A stretch of DNA of 64,000 nucleotides from Cordilura impudica (lineage: Eukaryota; Arthropoda; Insecta; Diptera; Scathophagidae): positions 221,388,868-221,452,867 of the forward strand of contig OY821518.1 of NCBI GenBank assembly GCA_963682025.1, written 5' to 3'. The notes below the pieces were generated by a model. It was not told where the DNA came from, made no database searches, and was given only the letters and a program-made list of their open reading frames with translations. Position numbers and translations under genes: made by a program. Below are positions 33,165-46,407 of the stretch, piece after piece. Every line of letters begins with the position of its first letter. The stretch's first letter is position 1.

Positions 33165-33235
33165 ATATATTTACGCTGATCCCTGACTCACTGACTGACT
33201 GACAGACTGACTGAGAGACTGACTGATTCTGTAAC
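33165..33235 (+). repeat. ACTG microsatellite
   Basis: CTGACTCACTGACTGACTGA-type repeat with a GAGAGACTG interruption, immediately upstream of the Helitron helicase fragment and matching the block at 30044. Confidence 0.85.
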
Positions 33236-33242
33236 GCTGACC

Positions 33243-33480
33243 AAAATGATACGGTTCTAATTCCTAGGATTGATCTCGCCCCAACCGACACCACATTACC
33301 TTTCATATTAAAACGCCGCCAGTTTCCAGTAATTCCTGCATACGCAATTACCATAAACAAGGCCAGTCATTTGATTACGTTGGCATTAATTTGGAGACCG
33401 CGGTATTTTCACACGGCCAACTGTATGTGGCTTTGTCACGATCAAAAGTTGCAATCCAAGTTCAATCGAACCCATAGCAA
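33243..33480 (+). pseudogene. Helitron/Helentron Pif1-like helicase fragment
   Basis: Plus-strand translation gives [34 protein letters not shown] and, after one frameshift near 33363, [19 protein letters not shown]. These are the last helicase motifs of the Pif1-type domain in Helitron Rep-helicase proteins ([29 protein letters not shown]). The rest of the protein is absent. Such proteins are the presumed mobilisers of DINE-1-like elements, of which there are many in this window. Confidence 0.85.
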
Positions 33481-33724
33481 GGAAAACTATTAAATGACCA
33501 ACGATATTTCACATGAAATATAGTTTTTCAAGAGATTCTAAATTGAAAAACTTTTTTGCCAAATATTTCTTATCTGTTTTGATACTTATGTATATAATTT
33601 CTACAGACGCAATCTTTTTTCACATGTACATATGTAACAATAAAATTTTCAATTTACTACTATATTAAAAGAAATATAATTTATTATAAATTTTTCGTGT
33701 GTTTATATTTAAACTGTTTTATTC

Positions 33725-34141
33725 ATAACTAGATGTAACCCGGTGTGCTTCGCTACACCCTCCCCCTGCCCCACACGAATCGTTATGAGAGGGCTCACGC
33801 AAAGTCCCAAGACTCTCACTAATACAGTAATTCAGATATATTACATTTAATATTAAGTTTGTGTAGAGGTGCCACGCGCATTTGTCCAATCCCGCCAATT
33901 TTTTTGTCTGATACTCACGTTAATAATAAATGCCCTGAGACAAATTTGATATTTAAAATTTGATTTGTATGGGAGGTGCCACGCCCACTAAAAGTATTTA
34001 AATATATTACAGCCTGTAGCACTCCCATATCCGCTGTAAGACCCTGTGAAAATTTCAGGAATTTCATGAGCAGTTACGGAGATTACCTCCTACAAACAAA
34101 CAAACAAACACATATGACCTCTTTATTATGTTAGTATAGAT
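33725..34141. repeat. Short CACGCCCA-type element with GTAACCCGGTG head
   Basis: Head ACTAGATGTAACCCGGTGTG with a CTTCGCTACACC hairpin partner, one or two CACGC-type units and an (AAAC)n tail ending CTCTTTATTATGTTAGTATAG. The same head reappears at 36131 and the same tail type at 35500-35565 and 37660-37775. It is a repeat family I cannot assign. Confidence 0.75.
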
Positions 34142-34439
34142 TATCAGCATAGATTTTTTTATTCGAATACTTGCTGATATACAATGTTTATTGGTTTTTT
34201 CATTCCGTACAACAATTATCAGATTTTTCGGCGTTCCTACCCTGGAGCAAGGTACATGTAGCTGCCTATGAGAAGAAGATGGATTATAAAAATTAGATCT
34301 GGCAACACTTAACTATTGGCCTTGAACTTGGAATATCATTTGGCAATTTTTCTCTTTTAGCGATTTTTCATTTTGCCCATTTTTGATTTTGAAGATTTTT
34401 TTTGGCGATTTTTATTTTTCGCAATTTTCGGTTTTGGCG

Positions 34440-35565
34440 AATTTTTGATTTTGGCGATATATTTTCCACGACAAATCACATTGATAACTAATGTACTTGT
34501 CAAAAGACTGTTGCTTTCGTAGTACTTCATATTATTTATATAGGAGGTGCCACGCCCACTAATCCCATCCCGCCCAATTTTTATTGGACTACTCACATTA
34601 ATATCTGATGGACTCGTGCAAAATGTCGAGTCCTTCCCTTTTATAGAACACCAGTTATATGATATTAGATATCTACTTTACATGGGCGGTGCTACGCCCA
34701 CTGATACGATCACGCCCACTTTTATGTTCGCCTCATCACACAAAGAACCTATGGGCTCATGCAAAGCCATAAAGCCCTCTCTTTTAGAGTACTCCAGATA
34801 TTGACATTAAATATTTATTTTGCATGGGGAGTGCCACGCCAATTTTTGTCCGACTACTCATACTAAGATCTGTTGGTGTCGTGCAAAGTGTCAAAGCTTC
34901 CCTTTTTAGTACACCAGTTATATGATATCACATATTTACTTTGTACGGGCGGTGCCACGCCCACTGCTCCGATCACGCCTATTTTTTGTCTAACTAATCA
35001 CATGAATAACATATAGGCTCACACAAAGTCCCAAGACTCTCACTATAACAGTACTCCAGATATATGGCATTTGATATTTAACTTGTGTGGCAGGTGCCAC
35101 GCCTATTGGTCCGATACTGCCCATTTTTTGTCCGACTACTCACATTAATAATAGGTGACACCAGTAAAATTTGAAAAGCTCTCTCTATCACAGTATCCGA
35201 GATATATAATATTGAATTATTACTTGTATGGGAGGTACCACGCCCACTTGTCCGATCACGCCCATTTTCGGCATAGCTACTAATATTAACAATAGGTGAA
35301 CTCACACAAATTTGCAAAGCTCTCCCTATCATAATACTCAATATATGTATATGATATTAAAAATTTACTTTGTGTGGGTGGTGCCACGCCCACTAAAAAT
35401 ATTAAAAAAATTATAGCCTATAGCACTTCCCATATCCGTAGTAAGACTCTGTGAAAATTTCAGGAATATCAGATGGGTAGTTACGAAGATTACCTCCTAC
35501 AAACAAACAAACAAACAAACAAACAAACAAACACACATTACCTCTTTATAATATTAGTATAGATT
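34440..35565. repeat. Array of ~140-bp CACGCCCA repeats (array 1)
   Basis: Seven units spaced about 120-147 bp, each with GG(A/C)GGTGCCACGCCCAC, GATC.CGCCCATTTTTTGTC, GACTACTCA and a CTCTC..AGTACTCCAGATAT segment. It is followed by AAAATTTCAGGAA, then (AAAC)n, then CTCTTTATAATATTAGTATAG. Confidence 0.85.
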
Positions 35566-35711
35566 TGTAAACGGGCGCCTAGGGGCCTCACAATCAACTA
35601 GTTATCATATAGTAAGAAAAATTTTAACATATTCTAATTAATTCTTGACACAGAAAATTCAGAAATATAACTAATTTTATGAATGACAACATTATTCAAA
35701 TTTAAAAGGGA

Positions 35712-35953
35712 GGTATAGCGTGATTATATCCATAAGGTGGACGATGACTTTATTTAGTCACTGATAACGTACTTGAGTTTAAGAATCAAGTTACAGGTAA
35801 TGTAATCGGCCAAAATGTGTTGAAGTACAAACATTCGCTGACACGGTAAACTACAATGAAGTTCATTGCCCATACGTTGTGCAACGAGCTGTTCGTTTGT
35901 AAAAAATTACAGATACAGCGAATGTATTGTGCAATAAACAATCACGCTATACC
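35712..35953. mobile_element. MITE with GGTATAGCGTGATT termini (copy 2)
   Basis: 242 bp between perfect ends GGTATAGCGTGAT and ATCACGCTATACC. It shares the subterminal ATATCCATAAGGTGGA and the ACAGCGAATGTATTGTG core with the copy at 25175. Non-coding. Confidence 0.8.
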
Positions 35954-36127
35954 ACATAAATTAATTGTTGTTGCGTATTTGTTTATTACATATTTCTGCT
36001 GTATTAGGAATTCTTAGTTTAACATACATATGTGTAGAAATTAATAATTGTAAAATTAATATAAGCAAATGACAAGAAATAAAGATAATCATTATTGAAC
36101 AAGTCGTGTTTAAAATTATTTATTATA

Positions 36128-37775
36128 ACACTAGATGTAACCCGGTGCGCTTCGCTACACCCTCCCCCTCCCCCCCCCTTCCGAATTGTTACGAAAAGGC
36201 TCACGCAAGTCCCAAGGCTCTCACTAACACAGTAATTCAGATATATCACATTTAATATTAAGTTTGTATAGGGGTACCATGCGCATTTTTCCAATCCCGC
36301 CCATTTTTTTGTCTGACTACTCACGTTAATAATAGATGACCTAAGATAAATTTTCAAAGCTCTCTCTATCATAGTACTTTATATATATGATATTAAAAAT
36401 TTACTTTGAATGGGAGGTGCCACGCCCACTAAAAATATTAAAAAAAATACAGCCTGTAGCACTTCCAATATCCGCAGTAAGAATCAGTGAAAATTTCAGG
36501 AAGATCAGATAAGTCGTTACGGAGATTACCTCCTACAAACAAACAAACACATTACCTCTTTAATTCTTTTTTTTGAATATGTTTTTTGTTTTCGCGATTT
36601 TTGATTTTGACAATATATTTTCCACGACAAATCACATTGATAACTAATGTACTTGTCAAAAGACTGTAGCTTTCGTAGTACATCATATTTTTGATATAGG
36701 AGCTGCCACGCCCACTTATCCCATCCCGCCCAATTTTTATTGGACTACTCATATTAATATCTGACGGACTCGTGCAAAATGTCGAGCATTTCCCAGTTAT
36801 ATGATATTAGATATCTACTTTGCATGGGCGGTGCTACGCCCACTGCTTCTATCACGCCCATTTTTTTGTTCGACTAATCACACAAAGAACCTATGGGGTC
36901 ATGCAAAGCCACAAAGCTCTCTCTTTTACAGTACTCCAAATATTTGACATTTAATAGTTACTTTGCATGGGGAGCTCCACGCCCATTGGTGTGAACCCGC
37001 CAATTTTTTGTCTGACTACTCATACTAAGATCTGATGGTGTCGTGCAAAGTGCCAAAGCTTCCCTCTTTTAGTACACCAGTTATATGATATCATATATTT
37101 ACTTTGTACGGGTGGTGCCACGCCCACTGCTCCGATCCCGCCCATTTTTTGTCTAACTAATCATATGAATAACTTATGGGTTCACACAAAGTCCCAAGAC
37201 TCTCACTATAACAGTACTCCAGATATATGGCATTTTATATTTTATTTGTATGGCAGGTGCCACGCCTATTGGTCCAATAGTGCCCATTTTTTATCCGACT
37301 GCTCACATTAATAATAGGTGCCATCAGACAAATTTTAAAAGCTCTCTCTATCATAGTACTCGAGATATATAACATTGAATTATTACTTGTATGGGAGGTA
37401 CCACGCCCACTTCTCCGATCCGGCCCATTTCCGGCGCGGCTACTAATATTAACAATAGGTGACCTCACACAAATTTGCATAGCTCTCCCTGTCATGGTAC
37501 TCAATATATGTATATGATATTAAAAATTTACTTTGTGTGGGAGGTGCCACGCCCACTAAAAATATAAAAAAAATTATAGCCTATAGCACTTCCCATATCC
37601 GCAGTAAGACTCTGTGAAAATTTCAGGAAGATCAGATGGCTAGTTACGGAGATTACCCCCTACAAACAAACAAACAAACAAACAAACAAACAAACAAACA
37701 AACAAACAAACAAACAAACACACATTACCTCTTTATTATATTATTATTATTATTATTATTATATTATTAGTATAG
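36128..37775. repeat. Array of ~140-bp CACGCCCA repeats (array 2), duplicate of 33725-35565
   Basis: Starts with the same ACTAGATGTAACCCGGTGCG head as 33729 and contains the same ACGACAAATCACATTGATAA block before the long array. It repeats the seven-unit order of array 1 and ends with a long (AAAC)n tract (37663-37720) plus a (TTA)n run. Confidence 0.85.
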
Positions 37776-37786
37776 ATTTCTATTTT

Positions 37787-38347
37787 TATACCCTATACCA
37801 CTTGGGTATAATCACTTTGTGCTGCTGTTTATAACTACCAAAAATATTTGACCTGGACCCATCTTTTATTACACCGATCGACTCAGAATTACTTTCTGAG
37901 TCGATTTAGCGATGTCCGTCCGTCCGTCCGTCCGTCCGTCCGTCCGTCCGTCTGTGTGTCCATGTAAACTTTGTAATCAAACTACAGGTCGCAAATAAGA
38001 ATATATTTTGATGAAATTTGGTATGTAAGCTTCCATCGGCCAAGAGATGACGGCTGTTGAAATTGGTACAAATCGGTCCATGTTCAGACCTAGTCCCCAT
38101 ACATATGACCCCTATGAAATCAACATAAATTGCCATAAAATCCAAACTGTCACATAGATCTTAGTCAAATTGGGTTTGTATGTATTTATTGTATCCGTTA
38201 ATCAGTAGTCCAAAAAAAATCCCTATATGACAAGTCTTAGTCATAGGCCCCATATTGAGCTGCTTCCCAATCCTCACTTAAATCTATCAAAAAACAAAAA
38301 TATTGCGCAGATTTTTCTCAAATTTTTTTCTCAATTTCTTACTTGTT
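37787..38347 (+). mobile_element. DINE-1-like element, 3' hairpin region deleted
   Basis: TATACCCTATACCACTTGGG start, long GTCC microsatellite (37914-37949), conserved core, then a jump to TTTCTTACTTGTT without the GTCGGTC hairpin. It is followed at once by a mariner fragment. Confidence 0.82.
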
Positions 38348-38349
38348 AT

Positions 38350-38730
38350 TATGAGTTCTTCAAATCAATTAAAACCAACACAGCTGCTGTTTACCGAACA
38401 CAGGTGATGAGATTGAGTCGATTACTCAATGAAAAGCGAACCCTATACTACTTTAGACACCACAAAATATTGTTCCTGCATTATAATGCTCATCCAGTTG
38501 TTGTGGCGTCAGTCCAAATTTCCTTGGAAACTTTAAATGGAGAAGTTTTATCCCACCTGCCGTATTCACTAGACAATGCTCCTTCTCATTTATATTAATT
38601 TCGATCGATAGCTCATGAACAGCTCTTCATCATATGAAGACATCAAAAATAAGGTAGATTTGTGGATAGCCTTGAAAGTTCAATAATTCTTCCAATGCGG
38701 TATCTGCTGCCAGAAAGATGGAAAAGCCCT
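38350..38730 (+). pseudogene. DD34D mariner transposase fragment, inactive
   Basis: The plus-strand frame MRLSRLLNEKRTLYYFRHHKILFLHYNAHPVV..LETLNGEVLSHLPYS..NAPSHLY, then LLPERWK in another frame, corresponds to the C-terminal half of classical mariner transposases (usual blocks HDNARPH and SPDLAPSDYHLF). Both catalytic Asp positions in these blocks are changed (HYN; SHLY), and stops follow. Unrelated to the DD41D element at 7.6 kb. Confidence 0.82.
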
Positions 38731-39394
38731 CTTTTTATAGTCAGCAATTTAAAACTTACTTATATCATATAAAAATGATACCTAAGGTCCTGAGGAGCAC
38801 AAAACCTCCATTTCTGTTATTTCGCTATGAACAGGGTAGTCTATATTACACTTATTATTTTGATTTACAAATATTTATTTTAATATTTTTGTTGCATTTT
38901 TGAGCATCGCATTGTTATCTGGGAAGCGATGCATTTTGACCACCAAAATAAAATTAAATGCATCACATTGGGTGATAAGACTTAAAAGTTGAAGCCGGAA
39001 AAACGGAGGGAATTACTTTGCAGGTGACGAAATTCTTTAGGAAGATCAAATAAATATTTCAAATATTATAGAAACGTCTTGTTGTCACTTGGACATACAT
39101 ATTAGAAAAATATTTAGACTTTTTTTAGTTTGCCAACTGTAATCAAACTCGGTACCCACCTTCCTGTCGGACAACTTATATGACTAAGTTGTTAACAATC
39201 ACAAACACTTTCGCTTCCCGATGGGCCAATAACGCATCGGGCGTTTTTGCGAAATTTACTGGTGTAGCCATACACGGACTTTGGTGCCACTATTGTGCAA
39301 CCACAATGATAGTTATTAAACCTTTGACAGTGGTGAAACAGAGTTCCCATAATAAGCTTTTCTTTGGTTTAAGTGATGACTGACAGATATACGG

Positions 39395-39550
39395 GTATAT
39401 AGAGATATATAGAGGGACCTCGCTAAATCTACGCAAAAAGTGTTTCTGCGTCGATCGGTATAACGAAGAGTGCGTCAATGTCACATATTTTTTGATATAT
39501 ACAAACATTAGTACAAATTAATTATACCCTGCCCAGTGATTGATGTTGGG
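39395..39550 (-). mobile_element. Old DINE-1-like remnant
   Basis: Degenerate inverse of the DINE 5' region: CGATCGGTATAACGAAG, CACATATTTTTTGATATATACAAACATTAGTACAAA..AATTATACCCTGCCCAGTGA. Much more diverged than the other copies. Confidence 0.5.
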
Positions 39551-41264
39551 TACAAAAACCGCACATAAACACTAAAAAATACAGATTTTTTGATGTGCCA
39601 ATATGCAGCACTCAAATTGTTACTAGGGTAGCAATTTTTTGACCCAATATCATGCAAGAAATACTCCACATGCGACGCAACAATACATCTTCACGAGAGT
39701 GTTCGGCTACTAAGTTACCTAAAGAATAATATTAATGTAAAATCAAAGCAAAAAATATTTAGAGTACTTAACAAACAGCCTTCGTTAACTATAACTCCCA
39801 CTAAAGCTCCCACATTCTACCATCCATAACATGATATTCTTAAACAATCATACATTTATAGTCATATGGATAACTTAAACCACCAGTAGAACCTCCCTAA
39901 CTGTTCATCAGTCATTTATTAATAGCATGCTTTGCATGTGACTGCAGGGTCCTTTGTGTTTAGAAACAAAACTATCAGATTCATTTAAAAACTACCTATT
40001 TACAAACAACAGTAAGACTTTTCCTGTATAAATTCTATCACTTTTTGTGCTCAAACAAAAATGATATTACCTACAACTTAGTATGATATTTGAATATGTT
40101 TTTGTTGTTAGTTAGAATAAAGCAATGAATTTCGAAAGCTTTGTTATTCAAAAATTTTGCACAAATATAGTAGAAAATTTACTTTTATAATTTACGACTT
40201 GGGGAAATTGAGTTTTCATTTACAATTCATACCTAATATTAGTTGAATAGATGAAAATTGATTAAACACAAAACTTCCAATTTACTTATGTTGAATATCT
40301 TGAAGCAACATTTGTTCTAAAGTATTTTTGTGGATATTCAATGATGTTCTTATATTCGCAAATATGATAACACAAATAATTATTGGAAAGAGGCACCTGT
40401 TGTTAGCTTGAGAATTTCTAAACTTAAATTTGTGGATTTAAAAAATCTAAAAAATGTACTGACAAGAAAGCTGCCACGCCAACTATCCTGAGATCGCGAA
40501 CCCATTTTGCAGATTTTCCAGAGAAAGCTCTAAGAAATATAATTGTGAAGCCTATTATAATATGCACGACAATATTTAAATGCTGCATAAAATTTTAGAA
40601 GATTTCTTATTGTGGCACTGTTAATATGCAGTAATATATTACCCGTAGGTAGGTTTTAGTGAGAACTTATTTCAGGCTTATTAGATACAGTGGCTAGTTC
40701 GTGTTTCAGGTGATATTTTCCGAGGAGACTTATGTTATACGGTGACAAGCCTATGCATAAAATATAGTCACTACTGTTGTCAGTAATTTTAATTTTAGAA
40801 GCACATTACCAATACGTACAACAGTATTTTCCCATGCAAAAAATTTTAAATTAAGTAATTCAAAATTTGTATATTTTGGTTTGCAATTTTTTTTTTCTTT
40901 CACATTCATCAGATCATGTATGGCCAAAGTGTAAATATAGCACTTTTCGGATGGCGGTACACTATTTTTGAAAAATTTTTGGATGGGCTCTAAAGTTATA
41001 AAGTTCTCATTTTGCATGTTACTTGAATTTGTCCCAAGCATCCCCAATCTTTAGGTATAACAATTTGAGAGAATTTTTTTTATAATTTCTATAATTCCAA
41101 AATTTTAGCCACACTCCATGAATGAGAGCCCACAGAGTAAAAATTTTTTATATACTTCTTGAATATGAGTATTTCGAAACACATACAACCAAAACTGAAC
41201 AATGTAGTGGCTCTTATTTTAGCCACCATAGTTGTCACTATAAGCTGTAATGTGAGCCACACTC

Positions 41265-43362
41265 TTTTTTTTTTAATTAACCAACACTCAGGGTATGCCC
41301 CCTACAAATGCAGTGCACTGGGTGGATTTCAGGAAAATAGGTTATGGGCAGGAGGAGAGAGGGGTAGAGTTTGTAGATATTTGCTTTAAATTTTATTAGA
41401 ATACAACTGTTAGCAAAGACCTCTGCGGGGAGTTTATTCCACATACGGCTAGTTCGCCTGATAAACGAATTCTTTCTGTAATGCGTTGTGCGGTCAACTG
41501 GACAATAGACAACAACCGGATTTGTTCTACTAGAGAAGCGGCTAGAGCGAACCGAAACTCGGGCACGTGGAATAAGTTCGCTAATCTCAGAAGAACATTT
41601 CCCATGATAATATATATAGAATAGTGCTACACAACCCACATTCCGACGATGTTCCAATGAATCAATAGAGCTGGATACCCTACTGTCATTGATGAGCGCC
41701 AACGCCCTCCTTTGCACACGATCCAGTAGCACGAAAATAGACTTTGAAGCTCCTGCCCATATATGGGAGTTGTATTCCATTTTCGATCGGATGTAGGTGG
41801 TATAGATTTTAACGAGATCAGAAGGAGCGAAGTAAGTTTTACACCGTTTTAGAAAACCAAGACACTTGAATGCTTCTTTCGACACTTGAAAAACATGCTC
41901 GTTCCAACGAACATTACATTCCTCAATACCTATACCACCCATATGTCTGTGGTCACAAGCAATAACCGCCTAACTCGAAAATCATGCTTTCGAGAAAAAT
42001 AGCTTTTTATATAAATATAATGGGGCTTCATTACAACTTAGGTTATTGCTAGTTACCACAGATATACAGCTGACATTGTTGATTCCATGGTCAACATACA
42101 ACATTGAGTCTTCAGCGCATTAAAATCAATCCTATTCGCTTTACCCCACTCGGAGATTGTTAACAGGTCTTGATTGAGTGTGTCATTCATTGTCTGCCTT
42201 CTGCCCCCCAACCTCCAAGAAGAATGGCCTACAATTAAAGGAAAACGAATGACAAATGCTGCTGTCATCTGCGATAGAGTATATAGAATTAAAGGTTTGA
42301 ACAAAAAGGTCGTTCAGAAAGATAAGGAAAAGAGAAGTAGCAAGAACGGAACCTTGGGGTACCCCTGAATTAAAATGAAACTCATTAGATGAGACCCCAT
42401 CAATAACAACGCATATTTTTCGGTCTCTGGGAAAACTCGATATAAATCGAGAGAAGTCATTACCGACCCCAAATGCAATAAGCTTTTATATCAAGGCACC
42501 GTGCCACACACGAACGAGTGCCTTGGAAATATCCAGAGCAACCGCTTTTTTCGCCAAAATTGCGAATAGATCGACTGCAGCGCTCAGAAAGTAGAGCTAA
42601 CAGGTCTCCCGTGGAACGATTTCTACGGAAGCCATATTGTCGATCATTAAGAAGTGAGTTGGCCTCTAGGTAGTTCACAAGATGGAAATTGATCATGCTC
42701 TCCATCACTTTTGAGAGCGCAGAGCAGATTGCAATTGAACGGTAATTTTCAGGGTTATTAGCGGCACCCTTTTTAGGGATTGGTTGCACATTAGCAACTT
42801 GCCAGCAAGATGGAAAGACTCCCGTATGGTACGAAAGGCTGAAAAGGTTGGTCAATGGACTGGCTAGCGTCGAATAGCACTGTTTCAGCATACCACCCGG
42901 TCCCAAAGACTTATTAATGTTGAGATCCGAAAAAACCTTTTTAACTGCACGTGCTCGAAAGAATATTTTAGGCATAGTAAAGATACACTTACAAGTTTAG
43001 GCAGAGGTTAATCGCTATCCGACAAAAACGAGTTTTTTGCGAAAAGTTCAGCTAAAAGGTTAGCTTTATCAACCCGTTCAGTGAATATTTGGTCACTCAT
43101 TAAAAGAGTTGGGAGAGCACAACTAGCATTATTCTTTACCCTTTTAACGTATGACCAAAAGCTCTTACTACCCCGAGGAGCAGAGAGAACTTTAGCACGA
43201 AAACGCTGATCGTAAAGAAATTTTGGCACCTTAGTACTTTGGCACATTCAGTTCTCGCCTGTTTGCGTAGCAGTTCAATAACGGAATTTTATTTTCTCGC
43301 CAATATCTGAATGCTTCCTCTATGCAATATGACTGCATCTCTGCAAGCCTGGTTAAAGAGTA
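41265..43362 (-). pseudogene. Decayed Jockey-superfamily LINE, 5' truncated
   Basis: In order on the minus strand: a linker (RGSKSFWSYVKRVKN, 43200-43100), reverse transcriptase blocks PSCWQVANVQPIPKKGAANNPENYRSIAI and RQYGFRRNRSTGDLL, motif A (LDISKALVRVWH) in a shifted frame, GVPQGSVLAT, IADDSS, and a C-terminal part (RRTSRMWNKLPAEVF..FKANIYKLY) open from 41942 to 41277. At least three frameshifts. A poly(A) of about ten bases lies at 41265-41275. The GC content is clearly higher than the neighbourhood. The endonuclease is missing, and the 5' edge is next to a DINE-1-like element. Confidence 0.85.
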
Positions 43363-43364
43363 AT

Positions 43365-44167
43365 TATACCCTATACCACTATGTGGTTTGGGTATAATGA
43401 TTTTGTGCTGCTGTTTGTAACTAGAAAAAATATTTGACCTAGACCCATCTTTAATTATACCGATCGAATCAGAATCACTATCTGATTCGATTTAACGATG
43501 TCCGCCCGTCCGTCCGTCCGTCCGTCTGTGTGTCCATGTAAAGTTTGTAATCAAACTGCAGGTCGCAAATATGAATATATTTTGATGAAATTTGGTACAT
43601 AAGCTTTTATCAGCCATGGGATGAACGCTATTGAAATTGGTGAGAATCGGTCCATGTTCAGACCTAGCCCCATACAAATGACCCCTATGAAATCGACTTA
43701 AATTGCCATAAGATCCAAATTATCATATAAATCTTAGTCAAATTGGGTTTGTATGTGTTTATTACATCCATTAATCAGCAGTCCAAAAATGATCCCTATG
43801 GGAAAACTCTTAGTCATAGGCCCCATATAGAGCTGCTTCCTGCTCTTCACTTAAATCTATCAAAAAACAAAAATATTGCACTGATTCTTCTCAAATTTTG
43901 TTTGTATATATTTTTGCAAAATACAAGAGACCTTACCAAACATGGTCAGGATCGATCCATTTTTAGTCCTAGTCCCCATATAGATATAGCATCCGATATG
44001 AACTTTTTCATATCTGTGGACAAAAAAATTTATAAAAATCCCACTCAAATTTGGTTTATGCTTATTTTCTATGTCCAGTTAGTAGGGCCTGTGGGGTAGG
44101 GTCTCTAAACGCATGGTATAGGGTATCCTATAGTCGGTCTAGACCGACTATAATTTTCTTACTTGTT
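43365..44167 (+). mobile_element. DINE-1-like element, full structure
   Basis: TATACCCTATACCACTATGTGG start, GTCC run at 43505-43528, hairpin GTCGGTCTAGACCGAC, end TTTTCTTACTTGTTT. It abuts the truncated LINE. Confidence 0.88.
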
Positions 44168-46407
44168 TTTGATTAGGTTTAACCGAAATGTGCTTTGATT
44201 GAATGAATAATCGCATACCAAGCACTATTATTTTTTCCACCATTTTCGCAGCAGCATCAACATTTTTATCCTCTACAGAAAAGAATGAATAAAAAATTAC
44301 TGAAAATGATAGAACTCTCATCCCTAAAACGTTATCACATTTGCTTGTAGGTAACATGCAACCTAAACAAAATAAGTAAGATGTTACTCCGAAAGAACAA
44401 TATACATGTAATGAGCTGGACTTAATAAAAATATGCCCACTTCAAAAATTATTGATGAGTCCGAAATTCCAATAATTTTTACATAATTTACCGTTAATCA
44501 TAAAAACATATCGGTTCTTCATAACAAAAATTTTGTCAACTGGTGCCAGTTGAATCTGGTTCAATCGAAAATGCAATCATGATTATTATTTATATGTTTA
44601 AATGAAATGAATCGTTTGTTTAAAAAACCAGTCAAGCAACAAAAAATCAAAAATTGAGGTATTGGGCGATTACTGTTTTTTAAAGGTAAATGCGTCGTTT
44701 AATGCAAAAACAGTTAGAATCTTGGCCCCATGTGATGGTGAAACGAAATCGAGAAATCTTTGTTTAGTGCAGAAAGAAGTCAACTGACAGCGCTTAACTG
44801 GTTTCGGATCTAAACGGCTGTATTTTTTTATGTTGAAGGCCAGTAAAACAGGCCGTTTCAATATACCAAAATGTGACCCCTTAAGATGTTAAATCTTTTA
44901 AAAAATGGTGGGATCGGTCGTACAAAAAACTTACAAATTCTGATGAAACCTCTGGCAGAGCCTATCTATCCAAAGGACATGAGGGAAATTTTTAAGGTTT
45001 CAACTTACAAATTTTCTTATAACAAGAGCTCGCCAGGAAAAGTAGATGTAAAACAATTTATAGATGGACTTGGATCATCAACATTCACTATGCTAAAAAC
45101 CCATTCTCCTCCGGCTTTACCTACAGATATTTTATGGTTTATTTTACACCTGGCCCTAATCTGATTTTTTTCGTGAACCTTATAGGTCCCAACAAATGTA
45201 AAAAAAAAATATTTACAAGCTCTAATACTCTACTTGGTTGGATACGAAGAGAATGCAATATAGAGCGGAAGCAGAATGCAATATAGAGCGAGTATATGAG
45301 GACGAATGGTCATTGTAAAAAATATGAATATAAGAAAATGATACTAAACCCTTTAAAAGTTATTTTACATTTTATTTTGGAAGCCCCTAATAAAATTAGA
45401 ATATTTCGTTCGAAATTTACAATAGTGATGGTTATTTGGTTCAGAATCCAGTCAAGTACAAACTTTATATTATTTTTAGAATACGTGATAGTATAGATAA
45501 AAAAAATTTTTTGTTCATCAAACAGTTACACAAATGCATAGCTTTCATAGGAAAAAATACAAATTAAATATAAAAAAAAATAAGTTTCTAGGAAGTTTTC
45601 TTAGATTTACACAAAACCAAACAAACGACTCAAATGACGAGTTTATTTGTTAATGATTTACAAACAACAACATCTCTGCAAGAATTGACAAATTCTGGTA
45701 ATTCCTCTGAAAGTTTAAATACGAGTAACTAAATGGAAAAAATGTTTCACATCGGCCTTAAAAAAAGAGTTTTAAATGAATTTTGATGATTATCATCACT
45801 CGGAAAAATTAAGTAACCATTCAAGATTTGGGAAAGAAGTATGATAAAAATGGCACGGAAAAGAGGTCATATTATTGTGTGATCAAAAAAATTCGGTAGT
45901 GGTATACAATTAGTACTAAAATATGCTAGAAAAATAAAACCAAGTTGTAATTCCAAACAATTAAAAAAATAATTAAAGTAAATAAAAAATGTGATGAAAT
46001 TACAGAAGGTATGAGAAAAAATATAAATTTTGTTGGGATTGATCTGACATGGGATCAAAAATACGTTGTTTTATTAGTAACTAAGGAACAGATATCTCGA
46101 TTCTCATTCTTCGTGAAGCTTTGGTGTGGAATTTAATTAAATAGTACACATGTACACTAGGGCTAATACCAAATATTGGCCCTAGCACCACGCGATGGCG
46201 TATGTTATGTTATATTCGAAAAAATTCTGGTCATTTTGGAATAAAAACCTTACCAACAAAATTGATTTTTTTAAATCTCCCAAAAAAAATATATTCATTT
46301 TAGATAAAAAATTTTAAGATAATATTAAGAAATTAAAATAGTAAAGTGAAGGATATTGATTAATTATTAAAAGACATAAACTTAAAATTTGATGTGCGCG
46401 TTGTTTT
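44168..46407. other. Intergenic DNA, no gene recognised
   Basis: Includes a 92-codon plus-strand frame (44886-45164) with no recognisable motif. GAATGCAATATAGAGCG is duplicated at about 45255 and 45277. CTAGGGC..GCCCTAG is a small palindrome near 46157-46195. Confidence 0.4.

Noticed and set aside
44886..45164. A 92-codon plus-strand frame considered as a small gene.
   Set aside because: No recognisable motif, no repeat relation and no supporting context. Cannot be separated from chance.
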